60,353 nucleotides of DNA from Candidatus Mediterraneibacter merdavium (GCA_019118545.1 DWYT01000139.1:1-60353), one strand, 5' to 3'; numbered from the stretch's first letter, positions 35,071-44,385 are shown. The notes: generated from the sequence alone by a model not told the origin. Program-made: numbers and translations.

Positions 35071-36534
35071 ATGATAATGTTTTGGAGTTTTCTGGTGATA
35101 GATCTTATTACAGTGGGGATCTTCTATGCGGTATACGGGAGGAAGCAGCAGTATTGTGAAGGGATGCTCATGGGCGTACACATACCGAAGAGTGCGGCGG
35201 AGAGTGAGGAAGTAGTCAGCTTTATCGGGAAGTATACAAAGAGATCCCATCAGTTCTATCTCTGGAATACGATCGCCAGTGTGCTGATCAGCCTTTTGAA
35301 CTTCTGGTATATATCCGCATTTATGCTCGTGTGGTCGCTGTGGCTGGTGGAACTGTGCGTGGGAGCACTCCTTCTGGTCTACCGCACACACAGGAAGTTA
35401 TATGACCTGAAGGTCGAGAGAGGCTGGATCGGAAGCACGGGCAGCAGGATCATGGCGGCGGATACGAAGACAAGTGCGCAGTCGGGGAGAATGGGGATTT
35501 CGCCATGGTGGCACCTTGTTCTCGTTGCACTGATCCTGATGCCATGTCTCCTGCCGGGAGTAAGAGATTATCTGAAACACTCGGACGACGGCTGGATACT
35601 CCTGACGGTCGGAGTATCTGTGGGAGTCCTGTTTGCCGTGCTCCATGCGGTACTGCTGCGGGTGAGGAATAAGGTGTACAGTGAAGATGCAGATGTGAAT
35701 TACCGGATCAACCGGATGTGGAAAAGCACATGGTCATGGGCAGTCTTAGGATGCGGAATATGCAACACACTGGCTTATCTGGTGATGGCACAGTTCATGG
35801 ATGAGAGAGGCTGGATCAGCGGCGGTGTCTATACCGTCTATATCATATTGCAGAGCTTTCCCATCCTGTTCCTGCTTGGCGGGTTTTTCTACATGTACAA
35901 AAGAAAGGCGGCGCTTCTGGAAGAGGATGAGAAACCGTTGTATATTGATGACGACGTGTACTGGAAAAACGGGTGGTACAATAACCCCAATGATAAACGT
36001 CTGATCGTGCAGGACTGGGTGTGTCCGTGGAATTATGCGACCAACATGGCGCGGCCCGCCGGGAAGATTTCCCTTGCCGCGGGCATCATCATCGGCGTGG
36101 GTTGTCTGATCTTTGCGGTCGTCATGACATTTAAAATGGAGTTTACTCCCATAGAGATGTGGATCGACCCGCAAAGGGTTGAGATCACGTCCGGATACTC
36201 GGATTTTTCACTTGCGTATGACGAGATCACAGATGTGGAGATCATGGAAGAACTGCCGGAGGATGATTACAAGAGGGTCAACGGCGGCGATGACGGACGG
36301 GTGCTTGTGGGGAAATTCAGGGGAAAAGAGACAGGAAAGTGCTGGATGTATATTTATGTGGATTATAAGCCGATACTTAAGATCAGCAGTGAAGAAGGCA
36401 CTGTATATATAAACAGCAAAACAGACGGTGAAGTAGAGCGGTGGGCGGCAGACATCCGTGAAAAGCTGAATATTCGTGCAGGCATATTTTTGGAAAAAAG
36501 AATCAGTTGTAAAAAAGCAAGAATCAGAGTATAA
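35071..36534 (+). CDS. Membrane protein with DUF5808-like region
   Basis: 487 residues with at least seven hydrophobic helices (opening MFWSFLVIDLITVGIFYAVY). Between them a soluble stretch, YIDDDVYWKNGWYNNPNDKRL followed by NYATNMARPAG, matches the DUF5808 pattern. After the last helix (GIIIGVGCLIFAVVMTF) a C-terminal domain (VEITSGYSDFSLAYDEITDVEIMEELP) resembles bacterial PH-like domains. Function unknown; such proteins often accompany GntR regulators, none of which is here. The last 10 codons double as the promoter of the following RNA. Confidence 0.82.
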   Translation: MIMFWSFLVIDLITVGIFYAVYGRKQQYCEGMLMGVHIPKSAAESEEVVSFIGKYTKRSHQFYLWNTIASVLISLLNFWYISAFMLVWSLWLVELCVGALLLVYRTHRKLYDLKVERGWIGSTGSRIMAADTKTSAQSGRMGISPWWHLVLVALILMPCLLPGVRDYLKHSDDGWILLTVGVSVGVLFAVLHAVLLRVRNKVYSEDADVNYRINRMWKSTWSWAVLGCGICNTLAYLVMAQFMDERGWISGGVYTVYIILQSFPILFLLGGFFYMYKRKAALLEEDEKPLYIDDDVYWKNGWYNNPNDKRLIVQDWVCPWNYATNMARPAGKISLAAGIIIGVGCLIFAVVMTFKMEFTPIEMWIDPQRVEITSGYSDFSLAYDEITDVEIMEELPEDDYKRVNGGDDGRVLVGKFRGKETGKCWMYIYVDYKPILKISSEEGTVYINSKTDGEVERWAADIREKLNIRAGIFLEKRISCKKARIRV

Positions 36535-36535
36535 T
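36507..36535 (+). promoter_or_regulatory. Promoter of the 6S-like RNA
   Basis: TTGTAA (36507-36512), a 17-base spacer and TATAAT (36530-36535). It is entirely inside, or touching, the end of the DUF5808 gene, whose stop codon lies in the -10 box. Confidence 0.72.
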
Positions 36536-36541
36536 ACTTGT

Positions 36542-36772
36542 AGAGTTAATAGGAAGTTAACCTGAGATGTTCGATAACCCTGTTATTTTGAACCTACATT
36601 TGTTTAAACGGGATTCCTATATTTCTGTAATATGTCAGGCCTCCGTTAAGCAGTGGACGACAGAAAAGCAGATGCGGTTGCCCACCTAGCTGTGGCTAGG
36701 ACTCAAAATACAGGACCGGCATTTTGGGTAACTACGAAAGATAAGGGCGGTCGTCTAGTACGGCCGCTTTTT
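36542..36772 (+). ncRNA. ssrS: 6S RNA candidate
   Basis: About 230 bases with no coding frame, its own promoter and a terminator. The 5' part reads CCTGAGATGTTCG, then TTTTGAACCTACATTT and AAACGGGATTCC, segments I associate with Firmicute 6S RNA. The ends can pair: AGUUAACC near the 5' end with GGGUAACU near 36727, extended by GAUGUU with GGCAUU. This gives the closed, long-hairpin shape by which 6S RNA binds the sigma-A holoenzyme. Identification is from sequence memory and pairing, not a covariance search. Confidence 0.72.
36747..36772 (+). terminator. Terminator of the 6S-like RNA
   Basis: GCGGTCGT pairs with ACGGCCGC (one G-U pair) around CTAGT, followed by TTTTT. Confidence 0.88.
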
Positions 36773-36822
36773 CCAAGGAATTAGAGTATAAAATAGAGCA
36801 TAAGTGGCAGAGAGTTTTTGAT

Positions 36823-37683
36823 ATGAAGAATGGAAAGAAGCTTAAGCATAAGATAATCAGGATCATAGAGACAATAAATTCCCATCACACAGGCGCCTAT
36901 GCGGCTCAGGCGGCTTATTTTTTTGTGCTTTCATTGATCCCCATTTTCTTCCTTCTCCTTACGATGGTGCAGTTTACTCCGGTGACGCGGGATGATGTGC
37001 TCAAAGCGGTTGTGGCTGTGTTCCCGGATTCGGTGCAGTACTTTATCCGCAGTATCGTGATCCAGCTCTATTCACAGTCCGGGACAGTGATCCCTATGAT
37101 GGTCGTGGTAGCGCTGTGGTCTGCGGGCAAAGGGGTACTGTCCGTAACTTCAGGATTGAATGCGGTCTATGCGAATACAGAGACAAGAAATTATATCTAC
37201 CTGCGTCTGCGGGCGACTCTTTATACTGTTATCTTCCTTGTGGCGATCATCCTGTCTCTTGTGCTCTCGGTATTTGGAAACAGCATCAGCGCGATTGTGT
37301 ACCAGCATGTCCCTTTCCTGAGCAAAGTGGTCGATTTTATCATCAGGATCAGGACTTTTACGACGCTGATTGTGCTCACAGTGTTCTGGGATCTTGTGTA
37401 TAAATTTCTTCCCAACAGAGGAAATATGGCAAAGGCATCGTTCAGGAGCCAGCTTCCGGGAGCGGTGTTCACCGCCTTTGGATGGCTGCTCATATCCTTT
37501 ATATTCTCTATTTATCTGGATATTTTTACGGGATTTACCAGCATGTATGGCAGTATGACGACGATCATCCTTATCATGCTCTGGCTGTACCTGAGTATGT
37601 ATATTATTCTGCTGGGCGGTGAGGTGAACGCGCTGTTGGAAGGGGTTTTGAAAAAGAAGGGAAGGATAGCGGACTGCCCTTAA
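36823..37683 (+). CDS. YihY/BrkB-family membrane protein
   Basis: 286 residues with about six transmembrane helices. Typical segments are HHTGAYAAQAAYFFVLSLIPIFFLLL, MVVVALWSAGKGVLSVTSGLNAVY, LPNRGNMAKASFRSQLPGAVF and ILLGGEVNALLEGVL. The family was once annotated ribonuclease BN; its actual role, possibly transport, is unresolved. It follows the 6S-like RNA by about 50 bases. Start ATG 36823 has a weak ribosome site. Confidence 0.9.
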   Translation: MKNGKKLKHKIIRIIETINSHHTGAYAAQAAYFFVLSLIPIFFLLLTMVQFTPVTRDDVLKAVVAVFPDSVQYFIRSIVIQLYSQSGTVIPMMVVVALWSAGKGVLSVTSGLNAVYANTETRNYIYLRLRATLYTVIFLVAIILSLVLSVFGNSISAIVYQHVPFLSKVVDFIIRIRTFTTLIVLTVFWDLVYKFLPNRGNMAKASFRSQLPGAVFTAFGWLLISFIFSIYLDIFTGFTSMYGSMTTIILIMLWLYLSMYIILLGGEVNALLEGVLKKKGRIADCP

Positions 37684-37699
37684 GTTTTCAGCAAGACTG

Positions 37700-37726
37700 G
37701 CTGGCCTGAGCAATCGTCAGACCAGC
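37700..37726. terminator. Hairpin between convergent genes
   Basis: GCTGGCCTGA (37700-37709) pairs with TCAGACCAGC (37717-37726) with one mismatch and a 7-base loop, covering the stop codon of the SLC13 gene. No clear T tract on either side, so only a possible terminator. Confidence 0.45.
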
Positions 37727-38997
37727 GGATAGAACAGAGGCACGAACAAAAGGATGCCCGCCAGAAAAAGGATGCTCGGCTTCCAGCCGAATTTCAGATA
37801 ATCTGAAAACTGATATCCCGCCACCTGCGTCATGGTAATCTGTGAAGCCGCCAGAGGCGTACAGCATGCGACGCTCGCGGCGAGCGTGATTCCCACGCCG
37901 AATGTCATGGGGTTGAATCCATAATTTTCACACAATGCCAGTGCGATAGGCAGGACAATGATGATCGCCGTGGAGTTGGTGATAAACTGGCTTAGGAACA
38001 GGGTGGACACTGTCAGCACTATAAAAACGAGATACGGGGAAGAGATGTCCCCCAAGACAGCCGTCATAGACTCGCCCATCAGTTCCCCTGTCCCCGAAAC
38101 CGTCAAAGCGTTCCCCAGTCCCAGACAGGAACCCAAAAAGATCACTGTCTCCCAGTTCATTTCCCTCACGACATCATTTACAGTGCAGCATCTGGTCAGG
38201 ATACATAAAAGTGCCGCGCACATGGCTGTCACTACGACCGGCACGATCCCTGCTATATAGGATATTATCATCAGGACGACGATGCCGAACATTATGATGA
38301 GCTTTCTGCGGTTATGATGGGGTTGTAATACGGAATCTATCTTTTCTTCTTTTTCTGACATAACCCATTCCTGCCGGTCGCCCCACAGTCTTTTGCCGTC
38401 CCGGTACCCGAATAGGAACAGATATGCCAGAAAAATCACAAATAGCGCAAGTCCCGGTCCTGTCAGAGTCCACATCCCCATCTCTACTCCCGACATCTTC
38501 AAAAGAAGTGCGTTCGCGGTGAGCTGTGGTGTGCATCCCACCAGTGTGCATGCGCCTCCGATCATGATAGAACATGCGATGGGCAGCAGCAGGTTCCGGC
38601 GTCTAATATGTGCGGATGTCCTGCACACGCTGTCTACAATTGGGATCATAGCCGCCAGTATTGCCGTATTGGCAAGGAACATGGCAAGAATACCAGTGAT
38701 CAGGCAACTGCTGAAAAGAAAGATCCGCTCGTCTCCGTGCGCCCATTTAATCACGACGCGGCCAAGCACCGGCGCAGCGCCTGTCTGGAACATTGCGATA
38801 CCCACGATCATGGCACAGAACATCAGTATTACGATGCTGTCCGAAAAACTGGAAAATACATCTTCAAAATTCGCCGCGCCTGTGAGTACCATGAGCAGAC
38901 ATCCCAAAACTCCTGTGACTACCGTTGGTATCAGTCTGGTCAGAAAAAGGACGATACAGATACACATGATGACAAGTCCCATAATATCTGAAGCCAT
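37717..38997 (-). CDS. SLC13/DASS-family anion transporter
   Basis: 426 residues, about eleven hydrophobic segments. Family features include SQFITNSTAIIIVLPIAL and PLAASQITMTQVAGYQF (the SNT-like/TP substrate loops) plus a second loop, LANTAILAAMIPIVDS. It probably carries di- or tricarboxylates or another organic anion with Na+. ATG 38997 is chosen because AAAGGAGGGGGA precedes it; the upstream ATG 39042 lies before this site. It is the last gene of the minus-strand MFS-SDR-SLC13 group, about 105 bases after the SDR gene. Confidence 0.9.
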   Translation of the reverse strand: MASDIMGLVIMCICIVLFLTRLIPTVVTGVLGCLLMVLTGAANFEDVFSSFSDSIVILMFCAMIVGIAMFQTGAAPVLGRVVIKWAHGDERIFLFSSCLITGILAMFLANTAILAAMIPIVDSVCRTSAHIRRRNLLLPIACSIMIGGACTLVGCTPQLTANALLLKMSGVEMGMWTLTGPGLALFVIFLAYLFLFGYRDGKRLWGDRQEWVMSEKEEKIDSVLQPHHNRRKLIIMFGIVVLMIISYIAGIVPVVVTAMCAALLCILTRCCTVNDVVREMNWETVIFLGSCLGLGNALTVSGTGELMGESMTAVLGDISSPYLVFIVLTVSTLFLSQFITNSTAIIIVLPIALALCENYGFNPMTFGVGITLAASVACCTPLAASQITMTQVAGYQFSDYLKFGWKPSILFLAGILLFVPLFYPLV

Positions 38998-39102
38998 ATA
39001 TCCCCCTCCTTTCATCTGCCGTTTTTCCGTCCGCGGCGGCATCCGTCCGGATGACCGCCTGCGGACGGCTGTACGACAGGCTTAAATAAATCTGTGTAGT
39101 TC

Positions 39103-39867
39103 CTATACGATGGTCCAGCCGCCGTCTACCAGAAGAAGCTGCCCTGTAACATAGCTGGAGGCATCGGAAGCGAGGAAAAGCATCCCACCGTTGAGTTCGC
39201 CCGGATTTCCTCTGCGTCCCATCGGGCAATTATTGGTAATGCCGTCCTCATAGCTCTGGTCAGCGACCTTATCCGCCATCTCGCTCTTGAAATATCCGGG
39301 ACCGAGCGTATTGACAGTGATCCCTTTCTTCGCCCACTCGGCAGCCAGAGCTTTCGTCATCATATAGATCGCGCCTTTCGCGGTAGAGTAGCCGGATCTT
39401 GGCACACCGTTCATCGTCACTTGACAGTGGAAAGAGCCGATATTGATGATCTTCCCGTAATTCTGCTCGATCATGACCTTTCCGACCTCTCTTGCGAAAT
39501 AGAACACGCTGTTCACATTTGTGTTAATCACCCTCTCCCATGTCTCGTCGTCTGTATCAACGGCAGGAGTCGCAAATCCGGCCGCTGCATTATTGATGAG
39601 GATATCAATGCGCCCGAATTCTTTCATCACTGTCTCCACACATCTTACGATCTGGGATGTGTCGGTCACATCCGTAGGAACCGCAACGCATTTCACACCG
39701 TATGCCTCGATCTCTTTTTTGACTTCCTCTAAACGCTCCACTCTCCTCGCGCAGATGGCCACATTGGCGCCCTGTTCCGCCAGACACAGTGCAAACTGGC
39801 GTCCCAGACCAGAGGATGCCCCGGTCACAATCGCACATTTTCCGCTCACGTCAAAATAATTTTTCAT
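39103..39867 (-). CDS. Short-chain dehydrogenase/reductase
   Basis: 254-residue classical SDR. Cofactor motif TGASSGLG near residues 16-23; NNAAAG (the NNAG position); catalytic Ser in IGSFHCQ and YSTAK; LASDASSYVTGQLLLVDGGW at the end. ARR after the second strand suggests NADP(H) preference. It resembles gluconate 5-dehydrogenase-type and hydroxysteroid-type SDRs, but the substrate cannot be told. AGGAGGAG precedes the ATG, 27 bases after the MFS gene. Confidence 0.93.
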   Translation of the reverse strand: MKNYFDVSGKCAIVTGASSGLGRQFALCLAEQGANVAICARRVERLEEVKKEIEAYGVKCVAVPTDVTDTSQIVRCVETVMKEFGRIDILINNAAAGFATPAVDTDDETWERVINTNVNSVFYFAREVGKVMIEQNYGKIINIGSFHCQVTMNGVPRSGYSTAKGAIYMMTKALAAEWAKKGITVNTLGPGYFKSEMADKVADQSYEDGITNNCPMGRRGNPGELNGGMLFLASDASSYVTGQLLLVDGGWTIV

Positions 39868-39894
39868 TTCTTATCTCCTCCTCGTAAAATAAAC

Positions 39895-41184
39895 TTACTG
39901 CGGGATATATCCCATCTCTTCAATCTGTTTCTTGCTGGTGATGTTGGACAAAAGGTACAGAACACCTACAACTACCATCAGAACTGCAAAGATGATCCAT
40001 GCCAGCGTGTATGTTCCTGTGATGTCAAAGATCAAAGCCGCAATCGTCGGTCCTACGATCTGTCCGATATTGCCCGCCATATTCATCCAGCCGCTCATGA
40101 CGCCGTACTCCTTATCGCCGAAATTACGTGCTGTGATAAGGAACGGTATCGTAGACGGCACTGCGCCGCCGATCATATACAGCGGGATCAGCACTGTGGC
40201 AAACATCATATTGCCGGATGCCAGCGCCATGCAGATGAAGACACCTGCATAGAACAGCGGTGCGATTACGGACACTCGCTTGATATGGAAGATATCGGAC
40301 AATACTCCGAGCAGGAATTTTCCCAGTATCATCGTACCCAGAGCACCTGAATACAGTGCGGCCGCCTTGGTGCTGTCGCCCGTCACTTCTGTAAAATATG
40401 AGACGAACTGCGCGCTGAAAGCAGCCGCGCCGATCATGGTCGTCAGTCCCGCAAACCACTGGAACCACCAGCGCGCGGTTTTTAGAGCCTGCTTGCCTGT
40501 GATGCCGGCTTTCTGCAGCGACACGCCCTCCATTTTGGCATCCTCCGGCGTTGGGTCCCCAATCCTTGTCTCAAATCCTTTATCGCTCGGCATACTGACA
40601 ACGAAGATCAGAGCTACCGGTATCATGATCGCATTGATAGCTGCCATCACCAGATAAGCGTCTCTCCAACCGTAGTTTACGATCGCGGAATTGACGACGT
40701 TTACCCATACAAGAGCTCCGGCGCCGCTTCCAAGCATACCGATCGACATAGCCGTCCCTTTGATCTTGGGACCAAACCAGTTGCTCACCATGATCGTGAC
40801 GGGCAGGTTCGTGGCCCCGCTCCATCCGATTCCCTGAATACCGGAGAACAGAATCAGCTGCCAAAGCGACGTTGACTGCGACATACCTATGTAGCAGATG
40901 CTGGTGAGCGCCACGCATCCGGTCAGGACATATTTTATCGGAAACATCTTATAGATCTTCCCGATAAACGCCGATGCGATCAGCATGGTTACAGTCATAA
41001 CTGTGTTTGTCTGGATGTATGCCGTGCGGGAAATATCAAGTTCCTGACAGATCGGATCGTAAAACAGTGAGTAACAGTTGACTTTGATAACGTAGCAGAT
41101 GAACATTGATAAAAACCCACAGCCTAACATAACCCAGCCATAGTAAAACTTCCCATTCATCTTAAATGGATTTTTTGTGGACAT
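39895..41184 (-). CDS. MFS transporter, OFA/monocarboxylate-like
   Basis: 429 residues, twelve helices. It opens KFYYGWVMLGCGFLSMFI, as in oxalate:formate and monocarboxylate-type MFS proteins; other features are QGIGWSGATNLPVTIMVSNWFGPKIKGTAMSIG and WMNMAGNIGQIVGPTIAALIFD. The loop at residues 200-225 is polar (SDKGFETRIGDPTPED). Likely carries a small organic acid. GGAGG precedes the ATG. First gene of the group, with a dyad in its leader. Confidence 0.92.
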   Translation of the reverse strand: MSTKNPFKMNGKFYYGWVMLGCGFLSMFICYVIKVNCYSLFYDPICQELDISRTAYIQTNTVMTVTMLIASAFIGKIYKMFPIKYVLTGCVALTSICYIGMSQSTSLWQLILFSGIQGIGWSGATNLPVTIMVSNWFGPKIKGTAMSIGMLGSGAGALVWVNVVNSAIVNYGWRDAYLVMAAINAIMIPVALIFVVSMPSDKGFETRIGDPTPEDAKMEGVSLQKAGITGKQALKTARWWFQWFAGLTTMIGAAAFSAQFVSYFTEVTGDSTKAAALYSGALGTMILGKFLLGVLSDIFHIKRVSVIAPLFYAGVFICMALASGNMMFATVLIPLYMIGGAVPSTIPFLITARNFGDKEYGVMSGWMNMAGNIGQIVGPTIAALIFDITGTYTLAWIIFAVLMVVVGVLYLLSNITSKKQIEEMGYIPQ

Positions 41185-41249
41185 AAAATTCCTCCTTTCG
41201 CTCCCCTCTTTTTATATCCTATATATACGGCGTATACTAAACGCCAAAA

Positions 41250-41265
41250 CCCGTATGAATACGGG
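41250..41265. promoter_or_regulatory. Operator-like dyad in the MFS leader
   Basis: CCCGTAT-GA-ATACGGG is a perfect 7-bp inverted repeat. On the minus strand a -10 element TATAAT (41279-41284) with a weak TTTAAA -35 lies just upstream, so the dyad falls at about +7 to +22, suited to a repressor. It could also act as a weak RNA hairpin. Confidence 0.55.
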
Positions 41266-41399
41266 ATTGTTTTCCGGTATTATAGAAAATAATTTGTATA
41301 CATTTAAAAATACACCCTTTTGATGTCATACGTCAATGATTACCTGTGTTCAGGCTTAGATCCATCGTGGTCTGCTGATATAAAAATGGAAAAACTGTA

Positions 41400-42779
41400 C
41401 TATTTCAGAAAAAACCTCACCAGCTTTTCATTGAGCTTCCGATAGGGTTGATACCGCATGGGCAGATCAAGCCATGTTTTTTTGTCCACGATGCTCTTGT
41501 AGTGCGTGAAGGTATCAAAGCCTGCTTTTCCGTGGTAAGCGCCCGTGCCGCTTTCCCCGAAGCCGCCGAATCCCATCTCGGAAGTCGCAAGGTGGATGAT
41601 CGTGTCATTGATGCAGCCGCCGCCAAAGCCGCAGCGGGCGGCGACTTTCTTCGCCGCTTTTTTATCCGAAGTGAAGTGATAGAGCGCCAGCGGATGGGGC
41701 ATGGAGTTGATCCTGCGGATGGCTTCATCCAGACTGTCAAATACAAGGACTGGCATGAGCGGACCGAAGATCTCCTCCTGCATGACAGAGTCCGAGAAAG
41801 CCGCATTGTCAAGAACCGTGGGTTCGATGCGAAGCGAAGCGCGGTCGGAGTTTCCGCCGTAGACGAGTTTTTCCTTATCAATCAGTCCGAGGATGCGGTC
41901 AAAATGTTTTTCATTGATGATCTTGCCGTAATCAGCGTTGAGAAGCGGCTCTTTGCCGTACTGCCTGCGGATCTGTTTTTTCACTTCCTTTATGAGCTTG
42001 TCTTTGATGGAGCGGTGGCAGTAGATATAGTCCGGCGCCACACAGGTCTGACCGCAGTTTAAATATTTGCCGAACACGATGCGTCTCGCGGCAAGCTTGA
42101 TATTCGCGGTCTGGTCTACGATGCAGGGACTTTTCCCGCCAAGCTCCAGAGTGACGGGCGTCAGATATTCAGCGGCATTTCGCATGACCTCTTTTCCCAC
42201 GGACTGGCTGCCGGTGAAGAAAATATAGTCAAAATGCTCCCGCAGAAGGCAGGTGTTTTCCGCGCGGCCTCCGGTCACTACCGCCACATATTCAGGCTCA
42301 AAACATTCGCTCAGGATCTGACGGATCACGTCGCTGGTATGAGGGGAGTAGGCGCTTGGCTTTACCACAGCGGTATTCCCCGCCGCCAGCGCGTCAACAA
42401 GCGGAGAGAGTGTCAGCATGAAAGGATAGTTCCATGGACTCATGATCACTGTAACCCCGTAAGGCGACGGCTTCTTATAGCTTCTGGAATGGAACTGCGC
42501 CAGCGGAGTGCGGACTCTCTGTTCCCTCGCGAAGCGCGGGGTGTGCTTTATCATGTAGCTGAGTTCTTCTAAGACCATGCCAGTCTCACACATATAGCTC
42601 TCGAAGCTGCTTTTCCCCAGATCTTTTTTAAGCGCGTCGTGGATTTCTTTCTCATGAGAAGAAACGGCGCCTTGGAGTCTTTGGAGAGCGGCAATGCGGG
42701 TGCTGACCGGCAGTGTGGCTCCGGTCTCAAAATAAGTTCTCTGTCTGATCACGAGGTTTTTGATTTCCTGTTCTGTCAT
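41400..42779 (-). CDS. Aldehyde dehydrogenase family protein
   Basis: NAD(P)-dependent aldehyde oxidation, 459 residues. Motifs: MSPWNYPFMLTLSPLVDALAAGN, the Glu in TLELGGKSPCIV, the catalytic Cys in LNCGQTCVAPD, and EEIFGPLMPVL. The C-terminal QPYRKLNEKLVRFFLK tail resembles class 3/fatty-aldehyde-type enzymes (YwdH/AldH). The ATG at 42779 is used because AAAGGAG lies between it and ATG 42800. It has its own promoter, and its leader carries a GTACGGA-TCATT-TCCGTAC hairpin (42828-42846). A 215-base gap and separate promoter divide it from the MFS group. Confidence 0.95.
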   Translation of the reverse strand: MTEQEIKNLVIRQRTYFETGATLPVSTRIAALQRLQGAVSSHEKEIHDALKKDLGKSSFESYMCETGMVLEELSYMIKHTPRFAREQRVRTPLAQFHSRSYKKPSPYGVTVIMSPWNYPFMLTLSPLVDALAAGNTAVVKPSAYSPHTSDVIRQILSECFEPEYVAVVTGGRAENTCLLREHFDYIFFTGSQSVGKEVMRNAAEYLTPVTLELGGKSPCIVDQTANIKLAARRIVFGKYLNCGQTCVAPDYIYCHRSIKDKLIKEVKKQIRRQYGKEPLLNADYGKIINEKHFDRILGLIDKEKLVYGGNSDRASLRIEPTVLDNAAFSDSVMQEEIFGPLMPVLVFDSLDEAIRRINSMPHPLALYHFTSDKKAAKKVAARCGFGGGCINDTIIHLATSEMGFGGFGESGTGAYHGKAGFDTFTHYKSIVDKKTWLDLPMRYQPYRKLNEKLVRFFLK

Positions 42780-42893
42780 ATCCAGCGTCTCCTTTCTCAT
42801 CGGCCGTTTCTCCGGAAGTTACACGGCGTACGGATCATTTCCGTACACAAACACAGTGGTTCTTAAAGCATATCGTTTCCTTACTTGCTAGAA

Positions 42894-42922
42894 ATATTAT
42901 CAACAGTAAATTTGTTTGTCAA
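42894..42922 (-). promoter_or_regulatory. Promoter of the aldehyde dehydrogenase gene
   Basis: On the minus strand: TTGACA (42917-42922), a 17-base spacer and TAATAT (42894-42899). Confidence 0.7.
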
Positions 42923-42977
42923 TAAACGGGAGACGCCTGCGATGATTACAGAACGCGGACAGCGGGCAATCGCGGGG

Positions 42978-43005
42978 TTGACAAAAAGAAATCATATGAT
43001 AAAAT
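42978..43005 (+). promoter_or_regulatory. Promoter of the pheST T-box transcript
   Basis: TTGACA (42978-42983), a 16-base spacer and TAAAAT (43000-43005), about 35 bases before the T-box RNA. Confidence 0.72.
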
Positions 43006-43039
43006 GAAAAAGTAATTTTGCAAAAAGCTTTGACCGTGT

Positions 43040-43263
43040 AAAGTAGAGACCCATTTTCTATCAGAGAGGGAGGATCACCGGCTGAAAGTCCTCTTTAGTT
43101 CAGATGGCGATCGAATTTCGCATGTGAGCCGCGCTTTTGAAATCACAGTAGGAAGCGCCGTATACTGTACGTTACACAGATGAGAGTGCCCGCGGGTGAT
43201 CTGCGGGAATCAGGGTGGTACCACGGAGTTTATGACCTCGTCCCTTTTGGGACGGGGTTTTTT
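43040..43263 (+). promoter_or_regulatory. T-box leader, phenylalanine specifier
   Basis: Stem I with a specifier loop (GAATTTCGCA) presenting TTC at 43117-43119, a Phe codon. The T-box sequence AGGGTGGTACCACGG lies at 43212-43226; its TGGT would pair with the uncharged end of tRNA-Phe (discriminator A). A terminator, CCTCGTCCC with GGGACGGGG (43236-43257), ends in six T. Uncharged tRNA-Phe should stabilise the antiterminator and allow pheST transcription. Confidence 0.95.
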
Positions 43264-43365
43264 GTACTCCGCCCTACGGTACAAAAAGCACTCTGTGCGG
43301 AATACGCAAAACATCCGTGTACGTGGAAGACTTTACACAGAGAGTAAAGGAAGGAGTCAGGAAAG

Positions 43366-44385
43366 ATGAAGGAAAGACTGGAACAGATCAAAGCGGAAGC
43401 GACCGCGCTCATTCAGGCGGCGGATGTGCCTGAGAAATTAAATGACGTGCGTGTCCGTTTCCTTGGAAAGAAAGGGGAGCTGACCGCTGTTTTAAAGGGC
43501 ATGAAGGATGTCGCGCCGGAGGACAGACCGAAGGTGGGACAGCTTGTCAATGACGCGAGAGCAGCCATCGAGGAGCTGATCGACGAGTACAAGACAAAAA
43601 TGGAGAAAGCTATCCGCGAGCAGAAGATGAAGGAAGAGGTGATCGACGTCACCCTGCCGTCCAAGAAAAATATCATGGGACACAGGCATCCGAACAATAT
43701 AGTGCTGGAAGAGGTAGAGCGCATCTTCGTGGGAATGGGTTACGAGGTCGTGGAAGGCCCCGAGGTGGAGTACGATGAGTACAACTTCACGAAGCTGAAC
43801 ATCCCGGCGGATCATCCGGCGAAGGACGAGCAGGATACATTTTATATTAATAAGGATATCGTGCTGCGTACACAGACATCGCCTGTTCAGGCGCGCGTGA
43901 TGGAGCAGGGAAAACTTCCGATCCGTATGATCGCTCCGGGAAGAGTGTTCCGTTCTGACGAAGTGGACGCCACACATTCTCCGTCCTTCCATCAGATCGA
44001 GGGACTTGTGATCGATAAGAACATCTCCTTCGCGGATCTGAAAGGAACGCTGGAAGTGTTCGCAAAAGAGCTGTTCGGGCCGGAGACAAAGACAAAGTTC
44101 CGTCCCCATCATTTCCCGTTCACAGAGCCGAGCGCCGAGGTGGATGTAAGCTGCTTTAAGTGCGGGGGCAAGGGATGCCGTTTCTGCAAGGGATCTGGAT
44201 GGATCGAGATCCTCGGCTGCGGCATGGTGCATCCGCATGTGCTTGAGATGTGCGGCATTGATCCGGAAGAGTACAACGGATTCGCGTTCGGCGTGGGTCT
44301 GGAGCGCATTACGCTTCTCAAATACGAGATCGACGACATGAGACTTCTGTATGAGAACGACGACCGTTTCTTAAAGCAGTTCTAG
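43366..44385 (+). CDS. pheS: Phenylalanyl-tRNA synthetase alpha subunit
   Basis: Catalytic subunit of the class II alpha2-beta2 enzyme, 339 residues. N-terminal coiled coil, then motif 2 (RVFRSDEVDATHSPSFHQIEG) and motif 3 (GFAFGVGLERITLLKYEIDDMR). FRPHHFPFTEPSAEVDVSC matches the Phe-specific region. The Cys-rich insert (CFKCGGKGCRFCKGSGW) is typical. AAGGAG precedes the ATG. Controlled by the upstream T-box. Confidence 0.98.
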   Translation: MKERLEQIKAEATALIQAADVPEKLNDVRVRFLGKKGELTAVLKGMKDVAPEDRPKVGQLVNDARAAIEELIDEYKTKMEKAIREQKMKEEVIDVTLPSKKNIMGHRHPNNIVLEEVERIFVGMGYEVVEGPEVEYDEYNFTKLNIPADHPAKDEQDTFYINKDIVLRTQTSPVQARVMEQGKLPIRMIAPGRVFRSDEVDATHSPSFHQIEGLVIDKNISFADLKGTLEVFAKELFGPETKTKFRPHHFPFTEPSAEVDVSCFKCGGKGCRFCKGSGWIEILGCGMVHPHVLEMCGIDPEEYNGFAFGVGLERITLLKYEIDDMRLLYENDDRFLKQF

